Source of the DNA: Thiobacillus sp.
GTDB taxonomy: Bacteria; Pseudomonadota; Gammaproteobacteria; Burkholderiales; Thiobacillaceae
NCBI GenBank assembly: GCA_016124745.1
Contig: WGNC01000004.1
Location: forward strand, 93,659-157,658
Length of the DNA stretch: 64,000 nucleotides
Reading direction: 5' to 3'
In this document: one piece after another, positions 28,843 to 37,742 of the stretch
Layout: the number at the start of each line of letters is the position of its first letter
Position numbering within the stretch: the first letter of the stretch is position 1
Position numbers and translations under genes: made by a program
Notes under the pieces: generated by a model
Database searches by the model: none
What the model saw: the letters and a program-made list of their open reading frames with translations, nothing else
Told to the model about the DNA's origin: nothing

Positions 28843-31362
28843 ATGATGCCCACTCATTTTCGCGGCCTGCTTTTCAACGTCTGGCTTGGCTTTGCAGCCG
28901 CCCTGCTGCTGATGCTGGCGGTGATCGGGCTGGGCGTGACCCAGATGGCCCATCTGAATGCCGAGCTGGAAAACGTGGTGTCGGTCAACAACGTGAAAAC
29001 CCGCCTGGCGACGCGGATGCGCGATACGCTGCGTGACCGCGCGATCGTGATGCACAACATCGTGGTCTCGATCGATCCCTGGGAAAAGGACCAGCTTTTC
29101 ATGCAGTTCCTGGGATATGGCGAGCGTTACGCCAAGGACCGCAGACAGCTTGCAGCGCTCATTCATACGCCGGATGAAGAACTCTTGCTGGGCGAACTGG
29201 ACGCCATCACCTTTACCAACCAGCCGGTCATGTTCAATGTAGTGGAGGCGGCGCTCGACCAGAACAACTATGGCGCGCTGACGTTGCTGCAAAACGAGGC
29301 CATCCCGCTGCAGTATCGCCTGGTCGAGGCGCTCGACAACATGACCCACGTACAGCGCGAGGCAAACGAGGCGGCACTCCGCAAGACCTACGCGGCCTAT
29401 CAGTCCACCCGGGCGCTGATGCTGATTCTCGGCGTCAGCGCCACCCTGCTGGCCATGCTCGTCGGGATCCTGGTCGGCCGCCGCATGCTGAGGCAAACGC
29501 GCGAGTTCGAATCCGAGAAGCTGAAATTCCAGACGCTGTTCGAAACCAATTCCGATGCCGTTGTCATTCTAGACGACAAGGGATTCATCGACTGCAATCC
29601 GGCCACCCTGGCCCTCTTCGGGATCGACTCGGTCGATGCCTTCCTTGCCACGCCGATCCCGCAACTCGGCACGCCGCTGCAGGCAAATGGTCAGACCGCG
29701 ATGGGCCACGCCATGCGGGCCATCGACGAGGCCCGCCGCAGCGGCCATGCGGAAATGGAGTGGCAGGGACTGCGCAAGGACGGCTCGGTGTTTCCTGCCG
29801 AAATCGCACTGCACGCGATGCAGCTCGAAGGCAAACCGGTCATCCAGGCCATCATGCGGGATGTGTCCGAGCGTCGCGCGGCCGAAGCCGCCAAGGAGGC
29901 CGCCCGCGAGGCCGCCCTGCAAATGGCGCGCGCCAAAACGGAGTTCGTCGCCAAGGTCAGTCACGAAATCCGCACCCCCATGCACGGAATTCTCGGGATG
30001 AGCGGTCTGCTGCTGAAAACGAAGCTCGATGGGCAGCAGCGCGAATACATCTCGACGCTAAAGACCTCAGCGGAGAGCCTGCTTACCATCATCAGCGACA
30101 TTCTCGATTTCTCCAAAATCGAGGCGGGCAAATTGTCCATCGAGCAGATCGCATTCTCGCCGGCGACGCTGGTGCAAGGAGTCGCGTCGCTATTCAAGGC
30201 GCGAGCACTGGAAAAAAACCTGCAACTGAAACTGGTCTTGCCTGACGCCCCCCCCGCTGCCCTGCTGGGCGACCCGACCCGCATCCGCCAAATCCTGCTC
30301 AATCTGGTCGACAATGCCATCAAGTTCACACATCAGGGGGAGGTCGAGTTGCGCGTGACATTCGAGCCGGTGAACCATGAAATCGGCTGCCGTTTCGCAG
30401 TGACGGACAGCGGCATCGGCATGAACAGCGAGACGCAGGCACGACTGTTTCAGGCGTTTTCGCAGGCCGACTCGTCGACCACGCGCCGTTACGGCGGCAC
30501 CGGGCTGGGGCTCGCGGTCAGCAGCCAGCTGGCAGGCTTGATGGGAGGGCACATCACGGTCGAGAGCGCGCCTGCCAAAGGAAGCTGCTTCACCCTATGC
30601 CTCCTGCTTCCTCCTGCCACCTTGCACCAGGCAGAACGGGCTGACCAGCCCGCAGTCCGTTTGCAGGGGCGTATTCTGGTGGTCGAGGACCATCCGGTGA
30701 ACCAGAAGGTGCTGGCGCACCAGTTGCACGAAATGGGCCTGCAGTACACCGTTGCTTCAAGTGGGTCGCGGGCGCTGGATCTGCTGGCGAAAGAGCATTT
30801 CGACCTGGTGCTGATGGACTGTCAAATGCCGGTCATGGACGGGTATGAAACGACTCAGCGGATTCGCCAGTTGCCGAGCGGTGCCCGCCGCATCCCGGTG
30901 ATCGCACTGACTGCCAATGCCGGCAGCGACTTCCGCGAGGTCTGCATTGCGGCCGGGGGCAATGACTATTTGAGCAAACCCTATACCGAGGAAGCGCTGG
31001 CGGCACTGCTGACGCAATGGTTGCCACAGGCCGGACCCGGTACTGCGCAAGCAGCGCTGCTCGATCTGCCGGCCCTGTACGCGCGCTATCCCGGCAAGCC
31101 CGATCTGGTGGAAGAACTCGCTGCCGTTTTCAACAGCACCACCGAAGCCAGCCTGGAAAAATTGAGAAGCGGGATCGAGCAAGGCGCCGTCGAGGCATGC
31201 CGCAAGGAAGCCCATGCCCTCAAGGGCGCGGCGGCCAGCGTGCGGGCCACGGCCATACAGGAGGGCGCCGCCCGACTTGAGCGTTGTCTCGATCGCGGCG
31301 ACCTGGCCGGCGCGTTGACCGAACTTGACGCGATGGAAAATACCTTCCGCGAACGGGCCTGA
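28843..31362 (+). CDS. BarA-like hybrid sensor histidine kinase (4HB-PAS-HisKA-HATPase-REC-Hpt)
   Basis: An 839-residue hybrid kinase. TM1 is at about residues 9-31 and TM2 at about 188-212, enclosing a helical periplasmic sensor. A PAS domain spans about 225-350. The phospho-accepting histidine is His374 (KVSHEIRTPMHG), the ATPase N-box is near Asn487 (NLVDNAIKF), and the G-box is GGTGLGLAV. A receiver domain follows with Asp659 (VLMDCQMP), and a C-terminal Hpt domain with His791 (EAHALKGAA). All phosphorelay residues are present. The frame is open back to 28573, but the ATG at 28843 lies eight bases after fbpC. Its position suggests co-transcription with iron uptake; the response regulator partner is not in this window. 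Confidence 0.93.
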   Translation: MMPTHFRGLLFNVWLGFAAALLLMLAVIGLGVTQMAHLNAELENVVSVNNVKTRLATRMRDTLRDRAIVMHNIVVSIDPWEKDQLFMQFLGYGERYAKDRRQLAALIHTPDEELLLGELDAITFTNQPVMFNVVEAALDQNNYGALTLLQNEAIPLQYRLVEALDNMTHVQREANEAALRKTYAAYQSTRALMLILGVSATLLAMLVGILVGRRMLRQTREFESEKLKFQTLFETNSDAVVILDDKGFIDCNPATLALFGIDSVDAFLATPIPQLGTPLQANGQTAMGHAMRAIDEARRSGHAEMEWQGLRKDGSVFPAEIALHAMQLEGKPVIQAIMRDVSERRAAEAAKEAAREAALQMARAKTEFVAKVSHEIRTPMHGILGMSGLLLKTKLDGQQREYISTLKTSAESLLTIISDILDFSKIEAGKLSIEQIAFSPATLVQGVASLFKARALEKNLQLKLVLPDAPPAALLGDPTRIRQILLNLVDNAIKFTHQGEVELRVTFEPVNHEIGCRFAVTDSGIGMNSETQARLFQAFSQADSSTTRRYGGTGLGLAVSSQLAGLMGGHITVESAPAKGSCFTLCLLLPPATLHQAERADQPAVRLQGRILVVEDHPVNQKVLAHQLHEMGLQYTVASSGSRALDLLAKEHFDLVLMDCQMPVMDGYETTQRIRQLPSGARRIPVIALTANAGSDFREVCIAAGGNDYLSKPYTEEALAALLTQWLPQAGPGTAQAALLDLPALYARYPGKPDLVEELAAVFNSTTEASLEKLRSGIEQGAVEACRKEAHALKGAAASVRATAIQEGAARLERCLDRGDLAGALTELDAMENTFRERA

Positions 31363-31425
31363 TGGCTCATTGACGTGCGCTTCATGATGCGTACGATATT
31401 GGCAAAACAACACCGGAGACCCTAA

Positions 31426-32157
31426 ATGATGCGTCGCATCCCGTTCATGTTCGCCTGCCTGCTCAGCTTGTCGGCTCTCGCTGCCGAGCCGCCCGCCCCC
31501 CCCCCGGCGCAACCCGTGAACCCCTATTTGCAAGGCGCACCTGCACAGGGCTGGATCGGCGTCACCCAGACACCCTATGGCCCAATGATGGTGCAGCAAG
31601 GAATGCCGCCGCCGTACCGCGATTACCAGATGAACCGCGTCCTGACGCCAGAGGAGAAGAAGCGCTGGTTGAAGGCGGCCATGCCGATGATGGCCAACAT
31701 GATGCAGATGGACGCGCGCGAGGCGATGAACTATTTCGCCGTCAAGTACAAGGTCAAGCCCGGGATAACGTTCGATGAAGTGGTCGAGTCGATGATGCTG
31801 CGGGCCAACAAGGAGAACCTGAAATTCGTCGGCAGCAACCTGATGTGGAAGGATTTCAGGGCGGTGCTGAACGACGACAGTGCGCCCCGCGTCGAGGTGT
31901 TCAGCTACTGCGACATCGCCGTCGGGCGCGACCTGTTGCGGGTCGTCCCGGAAATGGCCGTGTTCCTTCCATGCCGCATCACCGTGATGGAAGACGCCGA
32001 CAAGAACATCTGGGTGATGACGCTGGATTGGGACGTGACCTGGCTCGACATGGCCGGCAAGCAGATGGGCATCACCCCCGAACTGCGCCAGGGCGCCATC
32101 GACATCCGCAAGAAAATGGACAGCGTCATGCGCGCCGGCGCCAACGGCGAACTCTGA
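31426..32157 (+). CDS. Secreted DUF302-domain protein
   Basis: A 243-residue exported protein with a signal peptide (RIPFMFACLLSLSALAAE) and a proline-rich linker. The C-terminal half matches DUF302 as I remember it from sulfur oxidisers: VFSYCDIAVGRDLLRVVPEM, then FLPCRITVMEDADKNIWVM and DWDVTWLD. Two conserved cysteines lie in those stretches. A GGAG ribosome-binding site precedes the ATG pair. DUF302 proteins are often near sulfur-metabolism genes in these bacteria, and fccA-fccB follow shortly. Function is unknown. Confidence 0.78.
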   Translation: MMRRIPFMFACLLSLSALAAEPPAPPPAQPVNPYLQGAPAQGWIGVTQTPYGPMMVQQGMPPPYRDYQMNRVLTPEEKKRWLKAAMPMMANMMQMDAREAMNYFAVKYKVKPGITFDEVVESMMLRANKENLKFVGSNLMWKDFRAVLNDDSAPRVEVFSYCDIAVGRDLLRVVPEMAVFLPCRITVMEDADKNIWVMTLDWDVTWLDMAGKQMGITPELRQGAIDIRKKMDSVMRAGANGEL

Positions 32158-32332
32158 ATCCCCTTTTAATCCTTCTCCCAGCGCCCGCAAGGGCGCGCCA
32201 ACGGCCCAGTCCAAGGGCCCATTAAAGAATCCCGGCACGTTTCCGTAAGTCATCCCATCTGGAATCAGGGTTGTTGTCCGTTTTGCCGCATTACCTGATT
32301 TGCGTCGTGTTCCACTCGCAGATGGATTCAAC

Positions 32333-32848
32333 ATGAATATTGTTCGACTAGCCCCATTCGCTGCCGCGTGTCTGGCGGTGCTGCTGCACGTCAGCGGCAA
32401 CGCCTACGCCGAAGCCGACGTATCCGACGAGGCACTCAAGGCAACCGGCGAGCGCATGCGCCAAACCGCCCAGGAACTTCAACAGGACATCCAGGAGCGC
32501 CTGCAGCGCCTGCGCAAGGAACGTGCCGCTCTGGAGGCGAAACAGGCCGCCGAGCGCAAGCAGGAAGCCGAGCGCGCCAGGCAGCAGGCCGAAAAGGAGC
32601 AAGCCACGCTCGCCGCTGTCAAGGAGGCAAAACAGCGCGAGGCGCTCGCCGCCGCTCAGGAAAAGGCACGCAGGGAAACCGCCGTCCGGGTCGCCGAAGC
32701 CGAGCGCATGCGCCAGGCTGAACTGAAGGAGAAACTGGACCAGGAGACCGCATTGGAACGCGCGCAGCAGGAGTCACTCGACGCCTACAAAGCCGGCACG
32801 AAAAAGCAGACTCTCGGAACGCAGACCCAGTTTGGCGTGGATCTATAG
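32333..32848 (+). CDS. Exported coiled-coil protein
   Basis: A 171-residue protein with a signal peptide (VRLAPFAAACLAVLLHVSGNAYA) followed by one long, highly charged coiled coil (about residues 40-155) rich in Ala, Glu, Lys, Arg and Gln. The last 20 residues lose the coiled-coil pattern. A TTG at 32300 in the same frame is possible but would disrupt the signal peptide. Its position between DUF302 and fccA suggests an envelope role in sulfide oxidation, which is inference only. No family is recognised. Confidence 0.7.
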   Translation: MNIVRLAPFAAACLAVLLHVSGNAYAEADVSDEALKATGERMRQTAQELQQDIQERLQRLRKERAALEAKQAAERKQEAERARQQAEKEQATLAAVKEAKQREALAAAQEKARRETAVRVAEAERMRQAELKEKLDQETALERAQQESLDAYKAGTKKQTLGTQTQFGVDL

Positions 32849-32907
32849 AACCCGTCGAATCCCGACTCACCTCAACTGAAATCGCACAGAAAGGGAAGGA
32901 AGAAACC

Positions 32908-33228
32908 ATGAACATAGCCCGCATTGCGGCATGCTGCACGGCCACCTTGATGCTGACGAGTGCCATCCCGGCAAGCGCTCAGACCATCTCGCGCGGCGAA
33001 GTGATTGCCACCACGTGCTACACCTGCCACGGAACATTCGGCGTAAGCCCCAGCACGATCCCGAGCATCAATGAAATCTCGCCCGCGCGCATGACCGATA
33101 CCCTCAAGGGGTTTCGCTCGGGCCAGCGCGCTTCAACGGTCATGGGACGTCACGCAAGCGGCTACACGGATGAGGAAATCGTCGAAGTTTCAGTCTATTT
33201 CGGCAATCTGCAGAAGAAGGGAAAATGA
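32908..33228 (+). CDS. fccA: Monohaem cytochrome c subunit of flavocytochrome c sulfide dehydrogenase
   Basis: A 106-residue periplasmic c-type cytochrome with a signal peptide and one haem-binding motif, Cys37-Tyr-Thr-Cys40-His41. Met79 is a possible axial ligand. This small single-haem form matches the FccA/SoxE cytochromes of chemolithotrophs rather than the dihaem FccA of phototrophs. It overlaps fccB by four bases, supporting a complex in which electrons from sulfide pass through the flavin to this haem. An AGGGAAGG sequence precedes the ATG. Confidence 0.9.
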   Translation: MNIARIAACCTATLMLTSAIPASAQTISRGEVIATTCYTCHGTFGVSPSTIPSINEISPARMTDTLKGFRSGQRASTVMGRHASGYTDEEIVEVSVYFGNLQKKGK

Positions 33229-34544
33229 ACATGTCCAAGATTTCGCGTAGAGATTTTGTCAAGTTGCTGGGCGCCGGCAGTGCGCTCTCGGCATTCGGGC
33301 TCGCCGGCTGCGAATCGGCGCCCAAGGTCTCATCAAGCGCTCCGGCGAAGGCTGCGCCCCGCGTCGTCGTCATCGGTGGCGGCTTCGGCGGAGCCACCTG
33401 TGCCAAATACCTGCGCATGTATGAACCAGGCCTCAACGTCACCCTGGTCGAGCAAAACGCCAGCTACGTGACCTGTCCTGGCAGCAACTGGATGCTGGGC
33501 GGCATGCGCACGATCGAGGACCTGACCCAGAACTATGGGGCGCTGCGCGACAAGCACGGCGTCAACGTGGTGACCGATCGCGTCGTCGGCGTCGATGCCG
33601 GCAAGCGCCTGGTCACCCTCGCCAGCGGCAAGACCCTTGCCTACGACCGCCTGGTCATGTCGCCCGGCATCGATTTCAGATGGGGTCAAATCGAAGGTTA
33701 CGACGAGGCTGCCACCCTTCTCATGCCGCACGCCTGGAAGGCCGGCCCGCAGACCGTGCTGCTGCAGAAGCAGCTGCACGCCATGCCCGACGGCGGCACC
33801 TTCATCATGGCCCCGCCTCCGATGCCCTTCCGCTGCCCCCCCGGCCCGCCCGAGCGCGCGAGCATGGTTGCCTACTATTTCAAGACCCACAAGCCCAAAT
33901 CGAAGATCCTGATCCTCGACGCCAAGGACAACTTCTCCAAGCAGGCCCTGTTCATGCAGGCCTGGGAGCAACTCTACCCCGGCATGATCGAATGGGTGCC
34001 TGCCTCCAATGGCGGCAAGATCGTGAGCGTCGATCCCAAGGCGCTAACCGTCACGACCGCCAGCGGCAACACGCACAAGGGCAGCGTGGTCAACATCATT
34101 CCGGCGCAACGGGCGCCAAAACTCGCAGTCGATACGGGGCTCGCCAATGATTCCGGCTGGTGCCCGGTCAACCAGGTCACGTTCGAGTCGACACTGGTGC
34201 CCAACATTCATGTCATCGGTGACGCGTCCGTCGCCGGCGCCTTGCCCAAGTCGGGGCATGCGGCGAACAACATCGGCAAGATGACCGCCGCCGCCATCGT
34301 CTCGCTGTTCCGCGGAGTGCCCCCGCCTCAGCCCTCGCACGTCAACACCTGCTACAGCCTAATCAGCCCCGACTACGGCATCAGTATCGCCGCCGTATAC
34401 CGTTTGGGTGACGACGGTATGCTCCAGGGAATCAAGGGCGCGGGGGGCCTCAGCCCGTCCGACGCGAGCGCCCAGCAACGCGCCCAGGAAGCCAACTACG
34501 CCCAGGGATGGTACAAGAGCATCACTGCCGACAGCTTCGGCTGA
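33225..34544 (+). CDS. fccB: Flavocytochrome c sulfide dehydrogenase, flavoprotein subunit
   Basis: A 439-residue FAD protein that oxidises sulfide in the periplasm. A Tat signal (ISRRDFVKLLGAG) fits export as a folded flavoprotein. The dinucleotide fold starts at VVVIGGGFGGATCAKYL (about residue 47). Cys84 (SYVTCPGSN) and Cys376 (VNTCYSLI) correspond to the redox-active cysteine pair near the flavin. Length is normal. The four-base overlap with fccA and the terminator 22 bases after the stop define the end of the transcript. Confidence 0.93.
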   Translation: MNMSKISRRDFVKLLGAGSALSAFGLAGCESAPKVSSSAPAKAAPRVVVIGGGFGGATCAKYLRMYEPGLNVTLVEQNASYVTCPGSNWMLGGMRTIEDLTQNYGALRDKHGVNVVTDRVVGVDAGKRLVTLASGKTLAYDRLVMSPGIDFRWGQIEGYDEAATLLMPHAWKAGPQTVLLQKQLHAMPDGGTFIMAPPPMPFRCPPGPPERASMVAYYFKTHKPKSKILILDAKDNFSKQALFMQAWEQLYPGMIEWVPASNGGKIVSVDPKALTVTTASGNTHKGSVVNIIPAQRAPKLAVDTGLANDSGWCPVNQVTFESTLVPNIHVIGDASVAGALPKSGHAANNIGKMTAAAIVSLFRGVPPPQPSHVNTCYSLISPDYGISIAAVYRLGDDGMLQGIKGAGGLSPSDASAQQRAQEANYAQGWYKSITADSFG

Positions 34545-34566
34545 TCGTCCTCTCGTCCAGAAACGC

Positions 34567-34605
34567 AAAAGCGGCCGCTGCCTGAAAACAGCGGCCCTTT
34601 TGTTT
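34567..34605 (+). terminator. Rho-independent terminator after fccB
   Basis: An 8-bp stem GGCCGCTG / CAGCGGCC with an eight-base loop, flanked by A4 and by a T-rich tail (CTTTTGTTT). It separates fccAB from the next gene. Confidence 0.85.
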
Positions 34606-34665
34606 CGGGAGCGGGCAAGAGATCGGCTATAGTCGCCGACCCGCTTCACCACTCATCTCTCACTC

Positions 34666-35703
34666 ATGCCCCACCCCTTCACCTCCCCGACCACACTTGA
34701 ACAGGGGTTCGCCGACGGGCTCGCCACCATGCTTGCAGCCCATCGCGGTCTCGGCGTCTACATCCTCGTGCTGGCCAATGCCGCCTACGATGCCAGCCTG
34801 TGGAGACAGCTCGCACCCGCCTTGTCGGCACGTCATGCGGCGCGCGCCATCGCCATGACCGAGACGCTCAGGCGCGGCCAGAGTCTGAACGAGCCGGATG
34901 ACGATGTACTGGTTTTTCTCAAGCTGAACGCCATCGGCTTCGACCACCTGGGCACCATGGAAAGCCGCCGTGCGGGTCCCTGGAAAGCGATGTTCAACCC
35001 CATTCGCGCCCTGCGCCCGCCGCGAATCAGCGGGATGAAATTCGTAAGCCTGCTGCGCCCCTTCGAGCCGGCGGCATTTCACTTCAACAAGCCCTTTCTC
35101 GCCAGGGAAATCTTCTGGGAAGGCGAACTGGCCGGCAAGCCGGCGCGCGTGCTGTACAACAAATTTCCGTTCGCCCGCCTGCATGGCCTGCTGGTGCCCG
35201 ACCCCCTGCGCGAAATGCCGCAGTGCCTCACGCCCGAACTGCATGACTGGGCCTGGGATGTCTGCGCGCAAACCGGCGTGCAGCGCTTCTGTCTCGGCTA
35301 CAACAGCCAGGGCGCCGGCGCCTCGGTCAACCATCTGCATTTCCAGAGTTTTGTGCAGTCCAGCCCGTTGCCGGTGCAGGACAGATGTTTTGCCCAGAAC
35401 GGCGGCAATCAGCGCTATCCATTGCCCTGCCAGCGCTTCATCGATGCAGAATCCGCCTGGCTCGAACTCGACCGTCTGCATCAGCTCAATACGCCCTACA
35501 ATCTCCTCTACAGCCCGGGCTGCCTGCACCTCATCGCCAGGATCCCGCAAGACAGCTGCAAACTAAGCGACCCATGCCGCGGATACGGCTGGAGTGAGAT
35601 GGCGGGCGCAGTCACCCTCTTCAGCCGGGAAGCATACGAAGGCATGAGTGCAGTCGAATTCGAAGCGAGGCTGGCGGCTTTCACACCAGATCCACGCAAA
35701 TGA
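34666..35703 (+). CDS. HIT-superfamily protein resembling GDP-hexose phosphorylase (VTC2/GDPGP1-like)
   Basis: A 345-residue soluble protein. The HIT-like active site NHLHFQSFVQ is near residue 225, and the stretch VLYNKFPFARLHGLLVPDP before it resembles nucleotidyl/GDP-hexose phosphorylases of the VTC2 and DUF4922 groups, in which the middle histidine forms a nucleotidyl intermediate. No signal peptide is seen. It stands alone after the fccAB terminator and converges on the V-ATPase gene. The natural substrate (a nucleotide sugar or dinucleotide) is unknown. Confidence 0.65.
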   Translation: MPHPFTSPTTLEQGFADGLATMLAAHRGLGVYILVLANAAYDASLWRQLAPALSARHAARAIAMTETLRRGQSLNEPDDDVLVFLKLNAIGFDHLGTMESRRAGPWKAMFNPIRALRPPRISGMKFVSLLRPFEPAAFHFNKPFLAREIFWEGELAGKPARVLYNKFPFARLHGLLVPDPLREMPQCLTPELHDWAWDVCAQTGVQRFCLGYNSQGAGASVNHLHFQSFVQSSPLPVQDRCFAQNGGNQRYPLPCQRFIDAESAWLELDRLHQLNTPYNLLYSPGCLHLIARIPQDSCKLSDPCRGYGWSEMAGAVTLFSREAYEGMSAVEFEARLAAFTPDPRK

Positions 35704-35811
35704 GCGACTTCTGACGGTCCCGCACCATGCGTCCACCTGCTCGGGGGAGCAGGCTCATGTCACGGCTGCGCGATTTGCCTGCGAACCCAAGCCCGGCGAT
35801 ACGTCGCGGCA

Positions 35812-37653
35812 TCAATGGCGGGGCTGCCCGGCGGGATGCCTCTCCGGCCCGCGCAGCGGCCGGAACAGGCGTCCGTCAGCTCGCAGGAAGCGGGTGAAGA
35901 ACTCGAACAGCACGAGCCGGGTGGTCTGCACGAACACCAGCAGTCCCTCCATGACCACGGCAAAAATGTTGCCTACCAGGATCATGAGGCCTTGCAACAG
36001 CAGGCAATCGACCGCGCCGGCGAGGCTCAACACGGCGTGGGAGAGCGCCGCGTGGGCCAGGGCAAAAGCGCCGACACGCAAGAAAGACAGCGTGTTGATG
36101 CTCAGTTCGAAACCGGCCAGCAAGAGGTCGCCCAGGGCCCCGGGCAGACTCGCAAGCCTGGCGCCAGCCGGGGCGAGCAGTGCATTGCCCGTCAGGTAGT
36201 AGACAACCGCCAGTCCCGTGAGCCCGAAAACCTGAGGCCACAGCAGGCCCGCCAGCGCGCTGGCATAAATCAGCAATACGGCAAGGTCCGTCAGTGCCCA
36301 GCGCCTCATCTCGCCGCGCCAGCGCGCCTCGACGCCGGCAAACACCAGGCCCAGCAACAGCAGTCCGATCCCGAACAGCATGGGCACCGCCAGAACGACC
36401 AGCGGATCATCCAGCGGGTGTATCCACAGAGGCGGCAGCAGATCGGGAAAACCGAAAACGTCGCCGAACAGCACGCCGAACAGCATGGCCGCGACGCCGC
36501 ACGGCAACAGAAAACGCATGCGTGGCCAGCGCCGCCAGAAGACGGCAGCGAACAAGGCCAGCAACAGGCCATGTCCGACGTCCGGGAACATGTAGCCGAA
36601 CAGCAGCGGAACCACCAGGGCCAGCAGGCCGGTCGGGTTCACCTCGTTGCGTCCGGGGGTCCCCCACATGTCCGTGATGGACTGAAAGGGTTGTGCCCAC
36701 CAGTCGTCCAGGGTCGCCACCGGCGCATCGGCATGGGCCGGCGGCGCCGGCAACCGGATCATGACATGGATGCCCTCGGCTTCCAGGGCCTGCTGGAGAT
36801 CCCGGACATCGGCCGCAGTGGTCCAGCCGGTGACATGACAGTACTCGCCGGCAGTGAGGGTACCGGCAGCATGCGCCAGATACCATTGCAGGGTATCCAC
36901 GTTGGCCTTGGCCTGGGCGATCCCGGTGTCGGCACGAAGGGCCTTGAGTTCGGCCTGCATCTCCGCGATATCGGCAAGGGTCTCGTTCAGATGATCGCCC
37001 AGGATCGCCTTCTGTCGTGCCATGCCGCCCGCCAGCCAGGTAGGAATACCCAGTTGCTGGCAGCCATGTTCGACTGCAAATTGACGGATCAGATGGCGTT
37101 TCTCCTGCAGGCCGGCAACATAAATGAAGTCATGCGCCTCACCCGGCACGAGCTTTTCCACGCTGAACGCCGTCCCGGGGTCGCACACAATCCCCTTGGG
37201 GCAGGCAAACAGGCATTTACACAGTAGGCGGGTTCTGCGGAACATGCCTTCAAGGTCGAGGCCCGCACGATCCATGGCCTCCACGCATTCCGACAGCAGT
37301 TGCAGGTGTTGCTGCTCGGCACGCAGATGTTCGAGGTGGGCCTTCACGAAGTCGAGCCGGGCGCTCCACACCCGCAGTTGATGCAGGGCCAGATTGGCCA
37401 GATGAACCGGGTCGCCCTCGAGGACGGTGGCTTGGCGGCCCACGCCATGCAGGTCGTGGGCGTGGGTCGCCGCCAGGGTTCGAAAGCGGTCCACGAAATG
37501 GCGCAGCTTGCCCTCGTCGACGCGTTCCAGCACACGCGTATCGGCCTCGAGGTGCACCAGCCCGGTCCGCGCCAGGACCTCCGTCGCATGCACGGTCTGG
37601 TCGCGAGGGACGTAGGTTTCAAACCATCTGGCCTGAAGCGGACGCAGGCTCAT
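35812..37653 (-). CDS. atpI: V-type ATP synthase subunit I, isolated from other V-ATPase genes
   Basis: A 613-residue protein with the two-part build of V/A-type ATPase subunit I (eukaryotic subunit a): a soluble, coiled-coil-containing stator half (residues 1-330) and a membrane half with seven or eight helices (about 335-590). The helix SINTLSFLRVGAFALAHAAL contains Arg526, matching the essential proton-path arginine of subunit a. No A, B, C, D, E, F, G or K subunit gene is visible on either side. Neighbours are a phosphorylase-like gene and a cyclase operon, so this is an orphan or the remains of a larger cluster. Confidence 0.88.
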   Translation of the reverse strand: MSLRPLQARWFETYVPRDQTVHATEVLARTGLVHLEADTRVLERVDEGKLRHFVDRFRTLAATHAHDLHGVGRQATVLEGDPVHLANLALHQLRVWSARLDFVKAHLEHLRAEQQHLQLLSECVEAMDRAGLDLEGMFRRTRLLCKCLFACPKGIVCDPGTAFSVEKLVPGEAHDFIYVAGLQEKRHLIRQFAVEHGCQQLGIPTWLAGGMARQKAILGDHLNETLADIAEMQAELKALRADTGIAQAKANVDTLQWYLAHAAGTLTAGEYCHVTGWTTAADVRDLQQALEAEGIHVMIRLPAPPAHADAPVATLDDWWAQPFQSITDMWGTPGRNEVNPTGLLALVVPLLFGYMFPDVGHGLLLALFAAVFWRRWPRMRFLLPCGVAAMLFGVLFGDVFGFPDLLPPLWIHPLDDPLVVLAVPMLFGIGLLLLGLVFAGVEARWRGEMRRWALTDLAVLLIYASALAGLLWPQVFGLTGLAVVYYLTGNALLAPAGARLASLPGALGDLLLAGFELSINTLSFLRVGAFALAHAALSHAVLSLAGAVDCLLLQGLMILVGNIFAVVMEGLLVFVQTTRLVLFEFFTRFLRADGRLFRPLRGPERHPAGQPRH

Positions 37654-37742
37654 GGCATCAGCCCAACCGGCAATGCAGATGCGCTCGTGTCGATCATGAC
37701 TACCGGGATTCCCTCATGTCGGAAATTGCCGCGACAGCCCCC

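Noticed and set aside
32158..32332. Hairpin GCGCCCGCAAGGGCGC as terminator of the DUF302 gene
   Set aside because: The stem is clear but no T-run follows, so I did not call it a terminator.
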